Assembly: GCA_028678635.1 (NCBI GenBank)
Contig: JAJRDC010000300.1
Span: 1 to 13,189, forward strand
Reading direction: 5' to 3'
Source: Methanomicrobiales archaeon
GTDB lineage: Archaea > Halobacteriota > Methanomicrobia > Methanomicrobiales > JACTUA01
DNA length: 13,189 bases
Shown one piece after another: positions 1 to 5,800 of the stretch; positions within the stretch are counted from its first letter, which is position 1, and the number at the start of each line of letters is the position of its first letter. The notes below the pieces were generated by a model, which saw only the letters and a list, made by a program, of their open reading frames with translations, was not told where the DNA came from and did no database searches. The translations under genes and the position numbers were made by a program.

Positions 1-355
1 CATCGGGATGGAGGAATGCGGAGGCCAGGATCACCACCTTCTCCACGTCCACCCCCTTGAACACCCCCTCCTCCAGGCAGTCCGCCACCGCTTTCGACAC
101 CGCGGCCTGGACGGGCCCGAACATCTGGTTTACCTGCTTCACGCCTTTCAGCGTCACCTTGGGGATGACCAGGGTCACAGGCTTGGTCAGCAGGTTGGGC
201 CGGATCACCGCGAGGAGCGGGGTATGGCCCGCCGAGAGCTGGGAGAGCCCGTTCGCAAACGCCGCTCCCACCGGCCCTTCCTTGTCGCCGATGACGAGAT
301 CCACGTGCGCCAGCTCCGGGCCATCGCCGACGAGTGCTTCACCGATAGAATACAT
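1..355 (-). CDS. fae: Formaldehyde-activating enzyme (Fae), N-terminal part, cut by window edge
   Basis: Translating the minus strand from the ATG at 355 gives 118 uninterrupted residues beginning [20 protein letters not shown] and running off the left edge. This is the conserved N-terminus of formaldehyde-activating enzyme, which condenses formaldehyde with tetrahydromethanopterin to give methylene-H4MPT in the cytoplasm. His17 (in ELAHVDL) falls at the family's catalytic histidine. The segments [32 protein letters not shown] (given here only as landmarks GPVG, FANG, SAGHTP and RPN) and the late ASAFLHPD also fit Fae. A GGGAG ribosome binding site lies 8 nt upstream of the ATG. In many archaea Fae is fused to 3-hexulose-6-phosphate synthase; whether that holds here cannot be seen, because residues after about 118 are outside the window. 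The family call is firm; full length and fusion state are unknown. Confidence 0.95.
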   Translation of the reverse strand, partial: MYSIGEALVGDGPELAHVDLVIGDKEGPVGAAFANGLSQLSAGHTPLLAVIRPNLLTKPVTLVIPKVTLKGVKQVNQMFGPVQAAVSKAVADCLEEGVFKGVDVEKVVILASAFLHPD

Positions 356-390
356 CTCCGATTCTCCCTTTGCTGTATCGTGTGATCGGC

Positions 391-402
391 AACTATAAAA
401 AT
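391..402 (-). promoter_or_regulatory. Putative TATA-box promoter of fae
   Basis: On the minus strand an AT-rich stretch (TTTTTATAGTT) sits about 40 nt upstream of the fae start codon in otherwise GC-rich DNA. An archaeal TATA box here would place transcription start near 366-372, leaving a short leader that contains the GGGAG site. The call rests on position and composition only. Confidence 0.5.
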
Positions 403-658
403 CAAAGGAATCTGCAGCCGGCGGTGGCAGCGAATCGGGGGCAGCCCCGGAGAGGAAGGTGGTACCTGCTGCCCGTTCCCGCCGGCACCGGGGCGTTAAG
501 GGAAGATGCTGAACTGATCCCGGATGTTATGGTAATAAAGTGGCGGAAAATCTCCTTCTTTTGGGTAAACAGAGCACCCTGGCAATGTTTTTTCCGATTC
601 CGTCTGGTAAAATCTCCCCAACGGGGAATCATGCGTGAAACAACCTTAAAAGCGATCT

Positions 659-667
659 TTTATATAT
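659..667 (+). promoter_or_regulatory. Putative TATA-box promoter of the rubrerythrin-like gene
   Basis: TTTATATAT, preceded by a purine-rich BRE-like stretch (TTAAAAGCGATC), lies about 40 nt upstream of the ATG at 706. Start of transcription would be expected near 688-692, just ahead of the AAAGGAGG ribosome binding site at 691-698. The resulting leader would be short. Confidence 0.7.
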
Positions 668-705
668 CACCCGTGAGCATACTCAATCCGAAAGGAGGAC
701 GCGAG

Positions 706-1161
706 ATGAAACCCGAGGATTATCAGAAGATCATCACCAACGCCATCGCGAAGGAAGTGGAAGCCTACACCTTCTACCGCACCGTCTCGGACAAGGTCAA
801 GGACCCTGCCATGAAAAAGATGTTCAACGAACTGGCGGGAGAGGAGACCAAGCACCGGGAGTTCCTGCAGGGACTCCTGGCACGGGGCCCGACGGCGCTC
901 AAGTTCGATGCTGCGAAGGACTACAAGGTGGGTGACACCATCAAGACCCCGGACCTGACCCCCACCATGAAGCCCGTGGACGGCCTCGTCGTGGCCATCA
1001 AGCGGGAGCTGGAGGCGATGCAGCTGTACACCGGCCTGGCCCAGGCCAGCAAGGATGCCGAGCAGAAGAAGATGTTCACCGAGCTCGCCACCATGGAACG
1101 CGGCCACAAGGCACGGCTGGAGGACATCTACACCAACATGGCCTTCCCCGAGGCCTGGTAA
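706..1161 (+). CDS. Rubrerythrin-like ferritin-fold diiron protein
   Basis: The protein has 151 residues and is predicted to be a soluble four-helix-bundle diiron protein, probably acting in peroxide reduction, oxygen protection or iron handling. The start is fixed by a strong AAAGGAGG site 7 nt upstream of ATG 706; an open frame extends further upstream but has no such signal. Two matching half-sites are visible. The first has Glu17 (with Tyr24 seven residues later) and Glu47-x-x-His50. The second has Glu101 (with Tyr108 seven residues later) and Glu131-x-x-His134. This is the rubrerythrin ligand pattern. No C-terminal rubredoxin domain (CxxC pairs) is present, so it is a short rubrerythrin or erythrin-like form lacking its own electron-transfer iron centre. 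It appears monocistronic, with a T-run after the stop. The fold is well supported; the physiological substrate is inferred. Confidence 0.88.
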   Translation: MKPEDYQKIITNAIAKEVEAYTFYRTVSDKVKDPAMKKMFNELAGEETKHREFLQGLLARGPTALKFDAAKDYKVGDTIKTPDLTPTMKPVDGLVVAIKRELEAMQLYTGLAQASKDAEQKKMFTELATMERGHKARLEDIYTNMAFPEAW

Positions 1162-1184
1162 TTCCGGGGATCCATCACCCCCCA

Positions 1185-1189
1185 TTTTT
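1185..1189 (+). terminator. Possible T-run terminator after the rubrerythrin-like gene
   Basis: A T5 tract about 24 nt after the stop at 1161, followed by a second T-rich patch (TTTACTT), fits the oligo-U signals that end archaeal transcripts. No stable hairpin is needed or clearly present. Confidence 0.45.
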
Positions 1190-1263
1190 CCCATTTACTT
1201 CGCCCGTTTCAGGCTCGTCGTGCCGACTTCATTCCTGTGTTACGTTGGTTTTTCTCGAACCGT

Positions 1264-1321
1264 GGACGCTCCCGGGGGCTGCCGTCCCGTGCCGCTTGGC
1301 ACCCCCGGCGTGAGGATGGTC
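1264..1321 (+). repeat. GC-rich dispersed repeat, copy A
   Basis: The copy begins GGACGCTCCCGGGGGCTGCC and ends CGTGAGGATGGTC. It shares its head with copy B at 2925 (GGACGCTCCC, then GGGCTGCCG) and its tail with copy C at 3019 (CGTGAGGATGRTC), all in the same orientation. Length is about 58 nt. The element is non-coding and partly self-complementary (runs of G facing runs of C). Confidence 0.6.
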
Positions 1322-1506
1322 AGAGCCTCGGGAGTCGCCCATTTCGAAAACTCATATGGGCCTCATAGGGGCGGGGGCTGGCTCAGATGCTATAGCAGGT
1401 CTCGTCTGCGGGTTGACGTCCAGGTAGTATCTGCGGTGGAATGCATGGATCCTCTGAAATCCCCACATGTACTGCTGAACCGGAACATCCCAGAGTGAGG
1501 AACCGG

Positions 1507-1513
1507 AAAAAAA
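1507..1513 (-). terminator. T7 terminator of the lipoprotein gene
   Basis: Seven A residues on the plus strand give an uninterrupted T7 on the minus strand, starting about 8 nt after the lipoprotein stop codon at 1521-1523. This is a typical archaeal oligo-U termination signal. Confidence 0.65.
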
Positions 1514-1520
1514 GATGGAT

Positions 1521-2804
1521 TCAGAGCTGGGTGTCCAGCACCGTGTAGGTGCTGGGAGGAATATACACCTGGACTTTCACCACGTCCACGCCGGGAGTGT
1601 TGGCCCCCGTCAGCCACCAGTATGATCCTACCTGTGGGGATTGCCAGTACTGTTCATGGTGCTTCCCGTCTGAGGAATCCACGGTGAGGAGAACACTCTC
1701 CACCCGGGAAACATCCTGTCCTCCCCCGTAGTGGATAGTGATATTCGACACCTCAGCCCTTGCGTCAAAGTAAAGTGAGGGGAAATAGGCGCGTTCCTCG
1801 CAGGTCCCTGCGATGCAGGCTGTACCGGGACAGCGGCTGTTGCACCAGCCGCAGTTCCGGGGATCGGTCTCCAGGTTGGTGCAGTTGCCCATGCACACCG
1901 TGAAGCCGGGCCCCTGGCCCGTGCATGTCCCGGACTCACTCAGGGGACCTGAAACGTACATCTTCTGGTAGGAGGCAACCGTCCGGTTGCGGCTGTCCGT
2001 GACATTCAGGATGATCCGGTACCCTCCCTCAAACCGGTAGCCATGGATGACCTCCATGCCGGTATCGCCCCCGCGATAGACCGCCACCGGCGTGCCATCT
2101 CCGAAGTCCCAGGCGTACACCCTGATTTCCCCTTCGGAGCAGTCTGCGTTCATGGTGGCGAGCACGGGTGCACTGGTCCGGTTCATCCTTACCGCAAAGC
2201 AGGAGACCGGTGCAGCGGGCTGCTGCCCGGCAGGCAGGGTTGTAACGTTCACCTCGATCCCTGCCGGCCAGGGCAGCGGCACTGTCTGGGTTGCACCCTC
2301 CTGGATCTGGAAGTCAGCCGAGGCCGTGATGCCCCGGCCGGAAATGGTGATCCGGTGGTTGCCCAGCGGCCAGCCCTTGTCAGGTTTCACGAACTCTCCG
2401 TAGGCCCGGCCGAATTCGCCGGTGCACTGACGGTTGACGCTGAGCAGGTCCTTCCCCTGGTCCAGGTACGTCCAAGTAAGGGTCAGTGCATCGCCTTTCT
2501 CGAAATTGTCGTACATCGCCCAGAACCAGACGGACGGCACGTCTTTCGAAAAGACGGTGACCTTGTCCACAGGGACCAGTTTCTCCGAGAGTTTCGTGGT
2601 GACGAGGGATTCCAGGAAACGGGGATCGCCCTTGTCCATGGGGTTCCCGTACTTCTTGATCAGGTCATTCACCACGGCCTGTTCTTCGGGGGAATCCCCG
2701 AAGTCGCCCATCTTCGTGCTCCCGAAAGAGACGTCCTGGCATCCGGCTGCCAGGAGGAGGGCGATTACGAGCAGTGCCGGAACGAGGAGAGGAGCGTGCC
2801 TCAT
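1521..2804 (-). CDS. Secreted lipoprotein with PKD domain, Cys-rich module and pilin-like C-terminus
   Basis: The protein has 427 residues from the ATG at 2804. This start is chosen because it begins a classic lipoprotein signal, MRHAPLLVPALLVIALLLAAGC, with the lipidated Cys at 22; an in-frame extension upstream would bury it. Residues about 80-168 form an Ig-like segment of the kind seen in methanogen surface proteins (GWPLGNHRITI near 144-154). Residues about 200-284 are a PKD domain (YAWDFGDGTP at 229-238, then HGYRFEGGYRIILNV). Residues 294-335 form a Cys-rich module containing NLETDPRNCGWC and ending in paired Cys. Residues about 343-427 resemble the C-terminal beta domain of archaeal pilin/archaellin-like proteins (SNITIHYGGGQDV). 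It is probably anchored outside the membrane. The role is unknown; adhesion or ligand binding is an inference. The ribosome binding site is weak (GTGAG, 3 nt from ATG). The gene stands alone and is flanked by GC-rich repeats. Confidence 0.8.
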   Translation of the reverse strand: MRHAPLLVPALLVIALLLAAGCQDVSFGSTKMGDFGDSPEEQAVVNDLIKKYGNPMDKGDPRFLESLVTTKLSEKLVPVDKVTVFSKDVPSVWFWAMYDNFEKGDALTLTWTYLDQGKDLLSVNRQCTGEFGRAYGEFVKPDKGWPLGNHRITISGRGITASADFQIQEGATQTVPLPWPAGIEVNVTTLPAGQQPAAPVSCFAVRMNRTSAPVLATMNADCSEGEIRVYAWDFGDGTPVAVYRGGDTGMEVIHGYRFEGGYRIILNVTDSRNRTVASYQKMYVSGPLSESGTCTGQGPGFTVCMGNCTNLETDPRNCGWCNSRCPGTACIAGTCEERAYFPSLYFDARAEVSNITIHYGGGQDVSRVESVLLTVDSSDGKHHEQYWQSPQVGSYWWLTGANTPGVDVVKVQVYIPPSTYTVLDTQL

Positions 2805-2924
2805 GGTCTCACGACAGGCAGAAGATTGAGGAGAAGGTTGATAACCGTTGCGAATCGTGTTCCGTCGGCGCTGGTTCCGGTCTCTCCCTGCTGAAATGCA
2901 TGCAGTCCGGATAACGCTCGTACA

Positions 2925-2970
2925 TGGGACGCTCCCAAGGGCTGCCGCCCCCTGCCGCAACGCCTAAGGT
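2925..2970 (+). repeat. GC-rich dispersed repeat, copy B (shorter)
   Basis: It starts GGACGCTCCCAAGGGCTGCC, matching the head of copy A, continues GCCCCCTGCCGC, then diverges before the tail motif. It appears to be a 3'-truncated or diverged copy in the same orientation as A and C. Confidence 0.5.
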
Positions 2971-3018
2971 AATACTGGAAACGGAGGTATTGGTTGTTCA
3001 TATTCCCTGACTACTGCT

Positions 3019-3078
3019 GGGGCGCTCTTGGGGGCTCCGCCCCCCGCCGCGTGGGCATCCCCCGCGTGAGGATGATCC
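3019..3078 (+). repeat. GC-rich dispersed repeat, copy C
   Basis: It starts GGGGCGCTCTTGGGGGCTCC and ends GCGTGAGGATGATC. Alignment with copy A is clear at both ends (GCGCTC head, CGTGAGGATGRTC tail) and looser in the middle. The central 17 nt (3040-3056, six C then GCCGCGTGGGC) recur exactly in inverted orientation at 3126-3142. Confidence 0.6.
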
Positions 3079-3114
3079 GTCACGTCGGTAAAACCGATAT
3101 ACTGAAGTAAAACT

Positions 3115-3149
3115 TGGGGGGGGGCGCCCACGCGGCGGGGGGACGGCGA
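3115..3149 (-). repeat. GC-rich dispersed repeat, partial inverted copy D
   Basis: Read on the minus strand, this contains the same 17-nt core as copy C (six C then GCCGCGTGGGC), followed by a C-run. C and D can therefore pair as a long stem of at least 17 perfect GC-rich base pairs, extended by partial pairing, with about 70 nt between the cores. Within that loop, CGGT-AAA-ACCG makes a small second hairpin. Confidence 0.55.
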
Positions 3150-3191
3150 GGTTCTCCCTGGAGAGTCTCACCAACAGAATGAGGTATTCAC

Positions 3192-3219
3192 CACTGATGT
3201 GGACGATATGACATCAGTG
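3192..3219. repeat. 9-bp inverted repeat downstream of tRNA-Trp
   Basis: CACTGATGT at 3192-3200 is perfectly complementary to ACATCAGTG at 3211-3219, with a 10-nt spacer. It overlaps the palindrome TGATATATCA at 3218-3227. It could be a protein-binding site or an RNA hairpin; no nearby gene start makes an operator role obvious. Confidence 0.45.
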
Positions 3220-3255
3220 ATATATCAAACGAAAAACCGAATCCTCAGGAAAATG

Positions 3256-3408
3256 TGGGGCTGGTGAGATTTGAACTCACGATCGACGGGTCTCTCCGAT
3301 GGTGCGTCAGTGCTCCAACGGATCATCACCATTCAGGAGACCCATTGTTCATCACCCGCACCGCAGACCGCTGGAGCCCGTCGCCATGCCGGACTAGGCC
3401 ACAGCCCC
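3256..3408 (-). tRNA. tRNA-Trp (anticodon CCA) with intron
   Basis: On the minus strand the gene folds as a full cloverleaf. The acceptor GGGGCTG (3402-3408) pairs with CAGCCCC (3257-3263), with discriminator A at 3256 and no encoded CCA. The D stem is GCC/GGC, the anticodon stem ACGGG/CCCGT, and the T arm GTGAG-TTCAAAT-CTCAC. Exon 1 is 3371-3408 (38 nt) and exon 2 is 3256-3291 (36 nt). The anticodon CCA occupies 3372-3374. The 79-nt intron lies after position 37, the usual archaeal site. The splice sites form a canonical bulge-helix-bulge: CTCC pairs with GGAG, flanked by 3-nt bulges AG|C and AG|A. Assignment to Trp is firm. Confidence 0.97.
3292..3370 (-). ncRNA. Box C/D guide RNA inside the tRNA-Trp intron
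   Basis: The intron contains, in order on the minus strand: box C GTGATGA (3349-3355), a 12-nt guide (3337-3348), box D' CTGA (3333-3336), a 3-nt linker, box C' GTGATGA (3323-3329), a 12-nt guide (3311-3322) and box D CTGA (3307-3310). A 6-bp terminal stem, GGTGCG/CGCACC, closes it. By the box D plus five rule the D guide targets C34 (wobble base of the anticodon) and the D' guide targets C39 of the same precursor. Both duplexes extend over the exon-intron junctions. The equivalent intron in Haloferax volcanii is known to guide 2'-O-methylation at positions 34 and 39; function here is inferred from the match. Confidence 0.92.
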
Positions 3409-3439
3409 GCTGGGGTTCTGTACACCGGTGGAGTGCAGG

Positions 3440-3447
3440 AAATTTAA
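3440..3447 (-). promoter_or_regulatory. Putative TATA-box promoter of tRNA-Trp
   Basis: On the minus strand TTAAATTT lies about 35 nt upstream of the mature tRNA 5' end at 3408, in GC-rich surroundings. That spacing would give a precursor with a leader of roughly 8-10 nt. Confidence 0.5.
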
Positions 3448-3588
3448 CGGTTGTGATGGGGACTCCTGCCCCGGAGGAAGTACGGAAATTTCGGTTCCGA
3501 GTGGCGGGGCGACGGGGAGCCCGGCCGTGGACGCGAGAGCGATTCCCCGCACCGGTGGGCGTGACCAGGCAACAGGGCGAGGGGATGT

Positions 3589-3631
3589 CCTGCCTTGAAA
3601 CATCTTCCCAGGGAAGGAGATTCAAGGCAGG
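3589..3631 (-). terminator. Long perfect-arm palindrome after dadD, candidate 3'-end hairpin
   Basis: Arms CCTGCCTTGAA (3589-3599) and TTCAAGGCAGG (3621-3631) match over 11 bp. A nested CTTCCC/GGGAAG pair sits in the loop. The structure begins 13 nt after the dadD stop codon, so it would form at the 3' end of that transcript. It lacks a following T-run, so it may stabilise or process the RNA rather than terminate it. Confidence 0.5.
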
Positions 3632-3644
3632 TGCGGCGTACAAA

Positions 3645-4970
3645 TCAGGACCGGGCCCGGCTGACCAGGTCCCGGGCCGCCGTCTCCGCTGCCTCCAGGA
3701 TTTCCCTCTCGCCGGGGACTACCCGGTCGTGCATGAGCACCCTCCCATCGCAGATGACGGTCTGCACGCTGCCCCCGGTACAGGCGTAGACCAACGTGGA
3801 GGCCGGGTGGTGGACGGGGGTCAGGTCGGCGGTTCGGGTGGAGACGAGGATCAGGTCTGCAGGGGCACCCGTCTCGATCCGGCCCGGGCCGGTCCCCAGC
3901 GCATGGGCGCCCTCCTCCGTTGCCATGGCCAGGGCCTCGGGGGCAGGGAGGAGGGTCTGCCGGTTCCAGAAGAACTTCTGGAGGAGAGCCGCGTCCTTCA
4001 TGGCCCCGAACATGTCCAGGCTGTTGTTGGAGGCGGCTCCGTCGGTCCCCAGGGTGACCCGGGCACCGGCCTCCCGCATCCAGTGGCAGGGCATGGCCCT
4101 CCCCACGGCCAGCTTCATGTTGCTCGTGGGATTGTGGGAGGCGGAGACTCCTCTCTCTGCCAGGAGGCCGCATTCCTCGCGGTCCAGCCAGCAGCAGTGG
4201 GCGGCCACTGTCCGGGGTGTCAGGCAGCCGCACCGGTCCAGGTGTGCCACGGGCCGGACCCCCCGGGCAGCCATGCACTCCCGGACCTCCTGCTCGGTCT
4301 CGGAGAGGTGCACGTGGATCCCGATCCCCTGCTCCCGGGCAAACCCGGCGCACCACTGCAGCCCCTCGGGTGAGACGGTATACACCGCGTGGGGACCCAC
4401 CGCCGCCCGGATCCGCGGATTCCCGAGGCCCTTCACGTGGCGCACCAGCGCCTCGGTGGCACGGCACTCCTTCTCCCGCTTTGCCGGATCCCCCATGTCC
4501 AGGAACCCGTAGGCCAGGGTTGCACGGATCCCGGCATCAGAGGCTGCCCGGGCGGCGTCCTCCATGTGGAAGTACATGTCATTGAAGGCCGTGGTACCGC
4601 TCCGGATCATCTCCAGGCAGGCGAGACGGGTACCCTCGTACACGTCCTCTTTCGTCAGGTGGGCCTCCAGGGGCCAGATCTTCTCGGTCAGCCACTCCTG
4701 CAGGGGCATGTCGTCGGCGTACCCCCTGAGAAGTGTCATGGCCGCGTGGGTGTGGGTGTTCACGAGGCCGGGGAGAACCAGGTGGTGGCGGCCGTCCAGG
4801 GTCACGGCTGCGTCCCTCCCGAAGCGTGCCTTCCCTGCTGTTCCCACGTACTCGATGAGACCGTGTTCGCCCACGTAGATGTCCCGGGCCTCCTCCCCAA
4901 GGGTCGCGGCGAGAATCAGGATCCCGCCCCTGGCACGGAAGATCTCCTCCCGGTCCGGTTCTCCTGTCAC
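3645..4970 (-). CDS. dadD: 5'-deoxyadenosine / methylthioadenosine / S-adenosylhomocysteine deaminase
   Basis: The 441-residue protein belongs to the amidohydrolase superfamily and is predicted to deaminate adenosine moieties (5'-deoxyadenosine, methylthioadenosine, S-adenosylhomocysteine) to the inosine forms. Metal ligands are visible: His73 and His75 in NTHTH, His221 in HVHLSE with catalytic Glu224 three residues on, and Asp310 in GTDGAASNN. LPGLVNTHTHAAMTLLRG and ASHNPTSNMKLA are family signatures, and the length is normal. Its ATG at 4970 overlaps the upstream phosphorylase stop by four bases (ATGA), so the two are translationally coupled in one operon. The closest characterised relative by context is methanogen DadD, which serves organisms that lack S-adenosylhomocysteine hydrolase. 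Which substrate dominates cannot be told from sequence. An 11-bp-arm hairpin follows the stop. Confidence 0.93.
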   Translation of the reverse strand: MTGEPDREEIFRARGGILILAATLGEEARDIYVGEHGLIEYVGTAGKARFGRDAAVTLDGRHHLVLPGLVNTHTHAAMTLLRGYADDMPLQEWLTEKIWPLEAHLTKEDVYEGTRLACLEMIRSGTTAFNDMYFHMEDAARAASDAGIRATLAYGFLDMGDPAKREKECRATEALVRHVKGLGNPRIRAAVGPHAVYTVSPEGLQWCAGFAREQGIGIHVHLSETEQEVRECMAARGVRPVAHLDRCGCLTPRTVAAHCCWLDREECGLLAERGVSASHNPTSNMKLAVGRAMPCHWMREAGARVTLGTDGAASNNSLDMFGAMKDAALLQKFFWNRQTLLPAPEALAMATEEGAHALGTGPGRIETGAPADLILVSTRTADLTPVHHPASTLVYACTGGSVQTVICDGRVLMHDRVVPGEREILEAAETAARDLVSRARS

Positions 4971-5638
4971 GCCATCACCTCAATGATCCGCCGGATCATC
5001 TCTCCCCTCTCCCCGCGGTGCTTCCATGCCTCGTCCAGGAGCTGGTCAAAGGTGAGCGGCTTCTTCCCGAGGCCGTGGGCATAGTTATCGACGGTGCAGA
5101 CGGCAGCGAACCGGAGATCCAGCTCCCGTGCCAGCGTTGCCTCGCTCGCGATCGTCATGCCCACCACGTCAGCGATGCGGGCCAGGGCCTGGACCTCGGC
5201 CACCGTCTCGATCCGGGGGCCGCGGGTCTGCACGTACACACCACGGGGGATCGAGCCGGGCAGGAGATCACACAGCTCCTGGTGCAGCAGGGGATCAAGC
5301 TCCGGGCGCACGTGGGCAATGGCATGGTCATGGATGGAAGGAACGTCCCCCCAGCTCAGGTAGTCATGCGGGATCACGACAGATCCCGGCGTGATTTCCT
5401 TCTTCAGGGATCCGGAGGATCCCACTGCCACCACCCGGTCGGCCCCCCGGATGGCCAGTGCGGCCATCTGGGCGCGGAAATTGATCCTATGGGGCGGGAG
5501 GCCCCACTGGTGGCGCAGCAGCATGAGAAAGTCGCCGCACAGGACGTCGGCCGGGCCGAAGGGCGTCGGGATGCGCTCCCTCTCAAGCGGGGGGAGGTCG
5601 GCGAACATGAGGCTGGTGCCGCCGATGAGGGCCAGCAT
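4967..5638 (-). CDS. Methylthio(inosine/adenosine) phosphorylase, purine nucleoside phosphorylase family
   Basis: The 223-residue protein starts at ATG 5638, 8 nt after an AGGGGGG site; a GTG 48 nt further upstream in frame lacks family similarity. It is a trimeric-type nucleoside phosphorylase: IGGTS near residues 5-9 for phosphate binding, HRINFRAQMAAL (50-61), GSSGSLKKEITPG (73-85), then RGPRIETVAEV (139-149) and DVVGMTIASEATLARELDL (157-175). The position that recognises the base carries Asn185 (VDNYA) where adenine-specific methylthioadenosine phosphorylases usually have Asp. This points to a 6-oxopurine substrate such as S-methyl-5'-thioinosine, and fits the coupled deaminase encoded next (ATGA overlap). 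The proposed pathway is methylthioadenosine to methylthioinosine to hypoxanthine plus methylthioribose-1-phosphate. The family is certain; the specificity is inferred. Confidence 0.92.
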   Translation of the reverse strand: MLALIGGTSLMFADLPPLERERIPTPFGPADVLCGDFLMLLRHQWGLPPHRINFRAQMAALAIRGADRVVAVGSSGSLKKEITPGSVVIPHDYLSWGDVPSIHDHAIAHVRPELDPLLHQELCDLLPGSIPRGVYVQTRGPRIETVAEVQALARIADVVGMTIASEATLARELDLRFAAVCTVDNYAHGLGKKPLTFDQLLDEAWKHRGERGEMIRRIIEVMA

Positions 5639-5686
5639 CAGGCCTTCCCCCCTGCCATCCTGCCCGATGCCCCGTGACCCCGCCAC

Positions 5687-5708
5687 CGGCCCGGGAAGAA
5701 CCGGGCCG
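5687..5708 (-). promoter_or_regulatory. Hairpin in the leader of the phosphorylase-deaminase operon
   Basis: CGGCCCGG (5687-5694) and CCGGGCCG (5701-5708) form a perfect 8-bp stem with a 6-nt loop, about 49 nt upstream of the phosphorylase start. A weak TATA-like CCCTTTTATCCC lies further upstream (about 5758-5769, minus). The hairpin could be a leader element or the end of the regulator transcript, which stops at 5801. No T-run follows it. Confidence 0.35.
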
Positions 5709-5800
5709 AAAGGGACAGGCAGTCAGAGCGCTCCATGGGTACGGATCGGACGGCAGGGGATAAAAGGGATAGGGTGGCGGATCAGGGACGGTCCCGGAAA

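Larger units (their letters stand above)
356..705. other. Divergent intergenic region between fae and the diiron protein gene
   Basis: This 350-bp stretch separates two divergent genes and carries a TATA-like box at each end (391-402 minus, 659-667 plus). No convincing small gene is present: the open frame running in from the left has no start with a ribosome binding site before 706. A short hairpin (TCCCC-AAC-GGGGA) at about 615-627 lies some 30 nt upstream of the rightward TATA box and could be an operator, but it is weak. Nothing else was recognised. Confidence 0.7.
1162..1520. other. Convergent intergenic region with repeat copy A
   Basis: The 359-bp gap between two convergent genes holds the T5 terminator (1185-1189), GC-rich repeat copy A (1264-1321) and the A7/T7 tract (1507-1513) serving the minus-strand lipoprotein gene. 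On the minus strand one frame stays open from about 1530 to a TGA at 1352-1354 and reads as an aromatic-rich peptide. It has no ribosome binding site and could be a decayed coding remnant. No intact gene is supported. Confidence 0.65.
2805..3255. other. Repeat-rich intergenic region between the lipoprotein gene and tRNA-Trp
   Basis: This 451-bp stretch has no supported gene. It contains repeat copies B (2925-2970), C (3019-3078) and inverted copy D (3115-3149), a 9-bp inverted repeat at 3192-3219, a TGATATATCA palindrome at 3218-3227, and T-rich minus-strand tracts (A-runs 3232-3236 and 3250-3253 on plus) just beyond the tRNA 3' end that probably terminate its transcript. The promoter of the lipoprotein gene should be here but no clear TATA box was found. 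Confidence 0.65.

Noticed and set aside
370..705. In-frame upstream extension of the rubrerythrin-like protein
   Set aside because: The strong AAAGGAGG and TATA box directly before 706, and the normal family N-terminus there, show the extension is not translated.
1264..3149. Considered whether the direct repeats are a CRISPR array
   Set aside because: Only three diverged copies with very different spacing (about 1600 and 50 nt), no cas genes and no uniform spacers.
3018..3260. Considered an integrated element using tRNA-Trp as attachment site
   Set aside because: No integrase gene and no duplicated tRNA 3' end are visible in the window.
3255..4373. 372-codon plus-strand ORF starting within the tRNA gene region
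   Set aside because: It covers the antisense of tRNA-Trp and dadD, and its translation has no family features.
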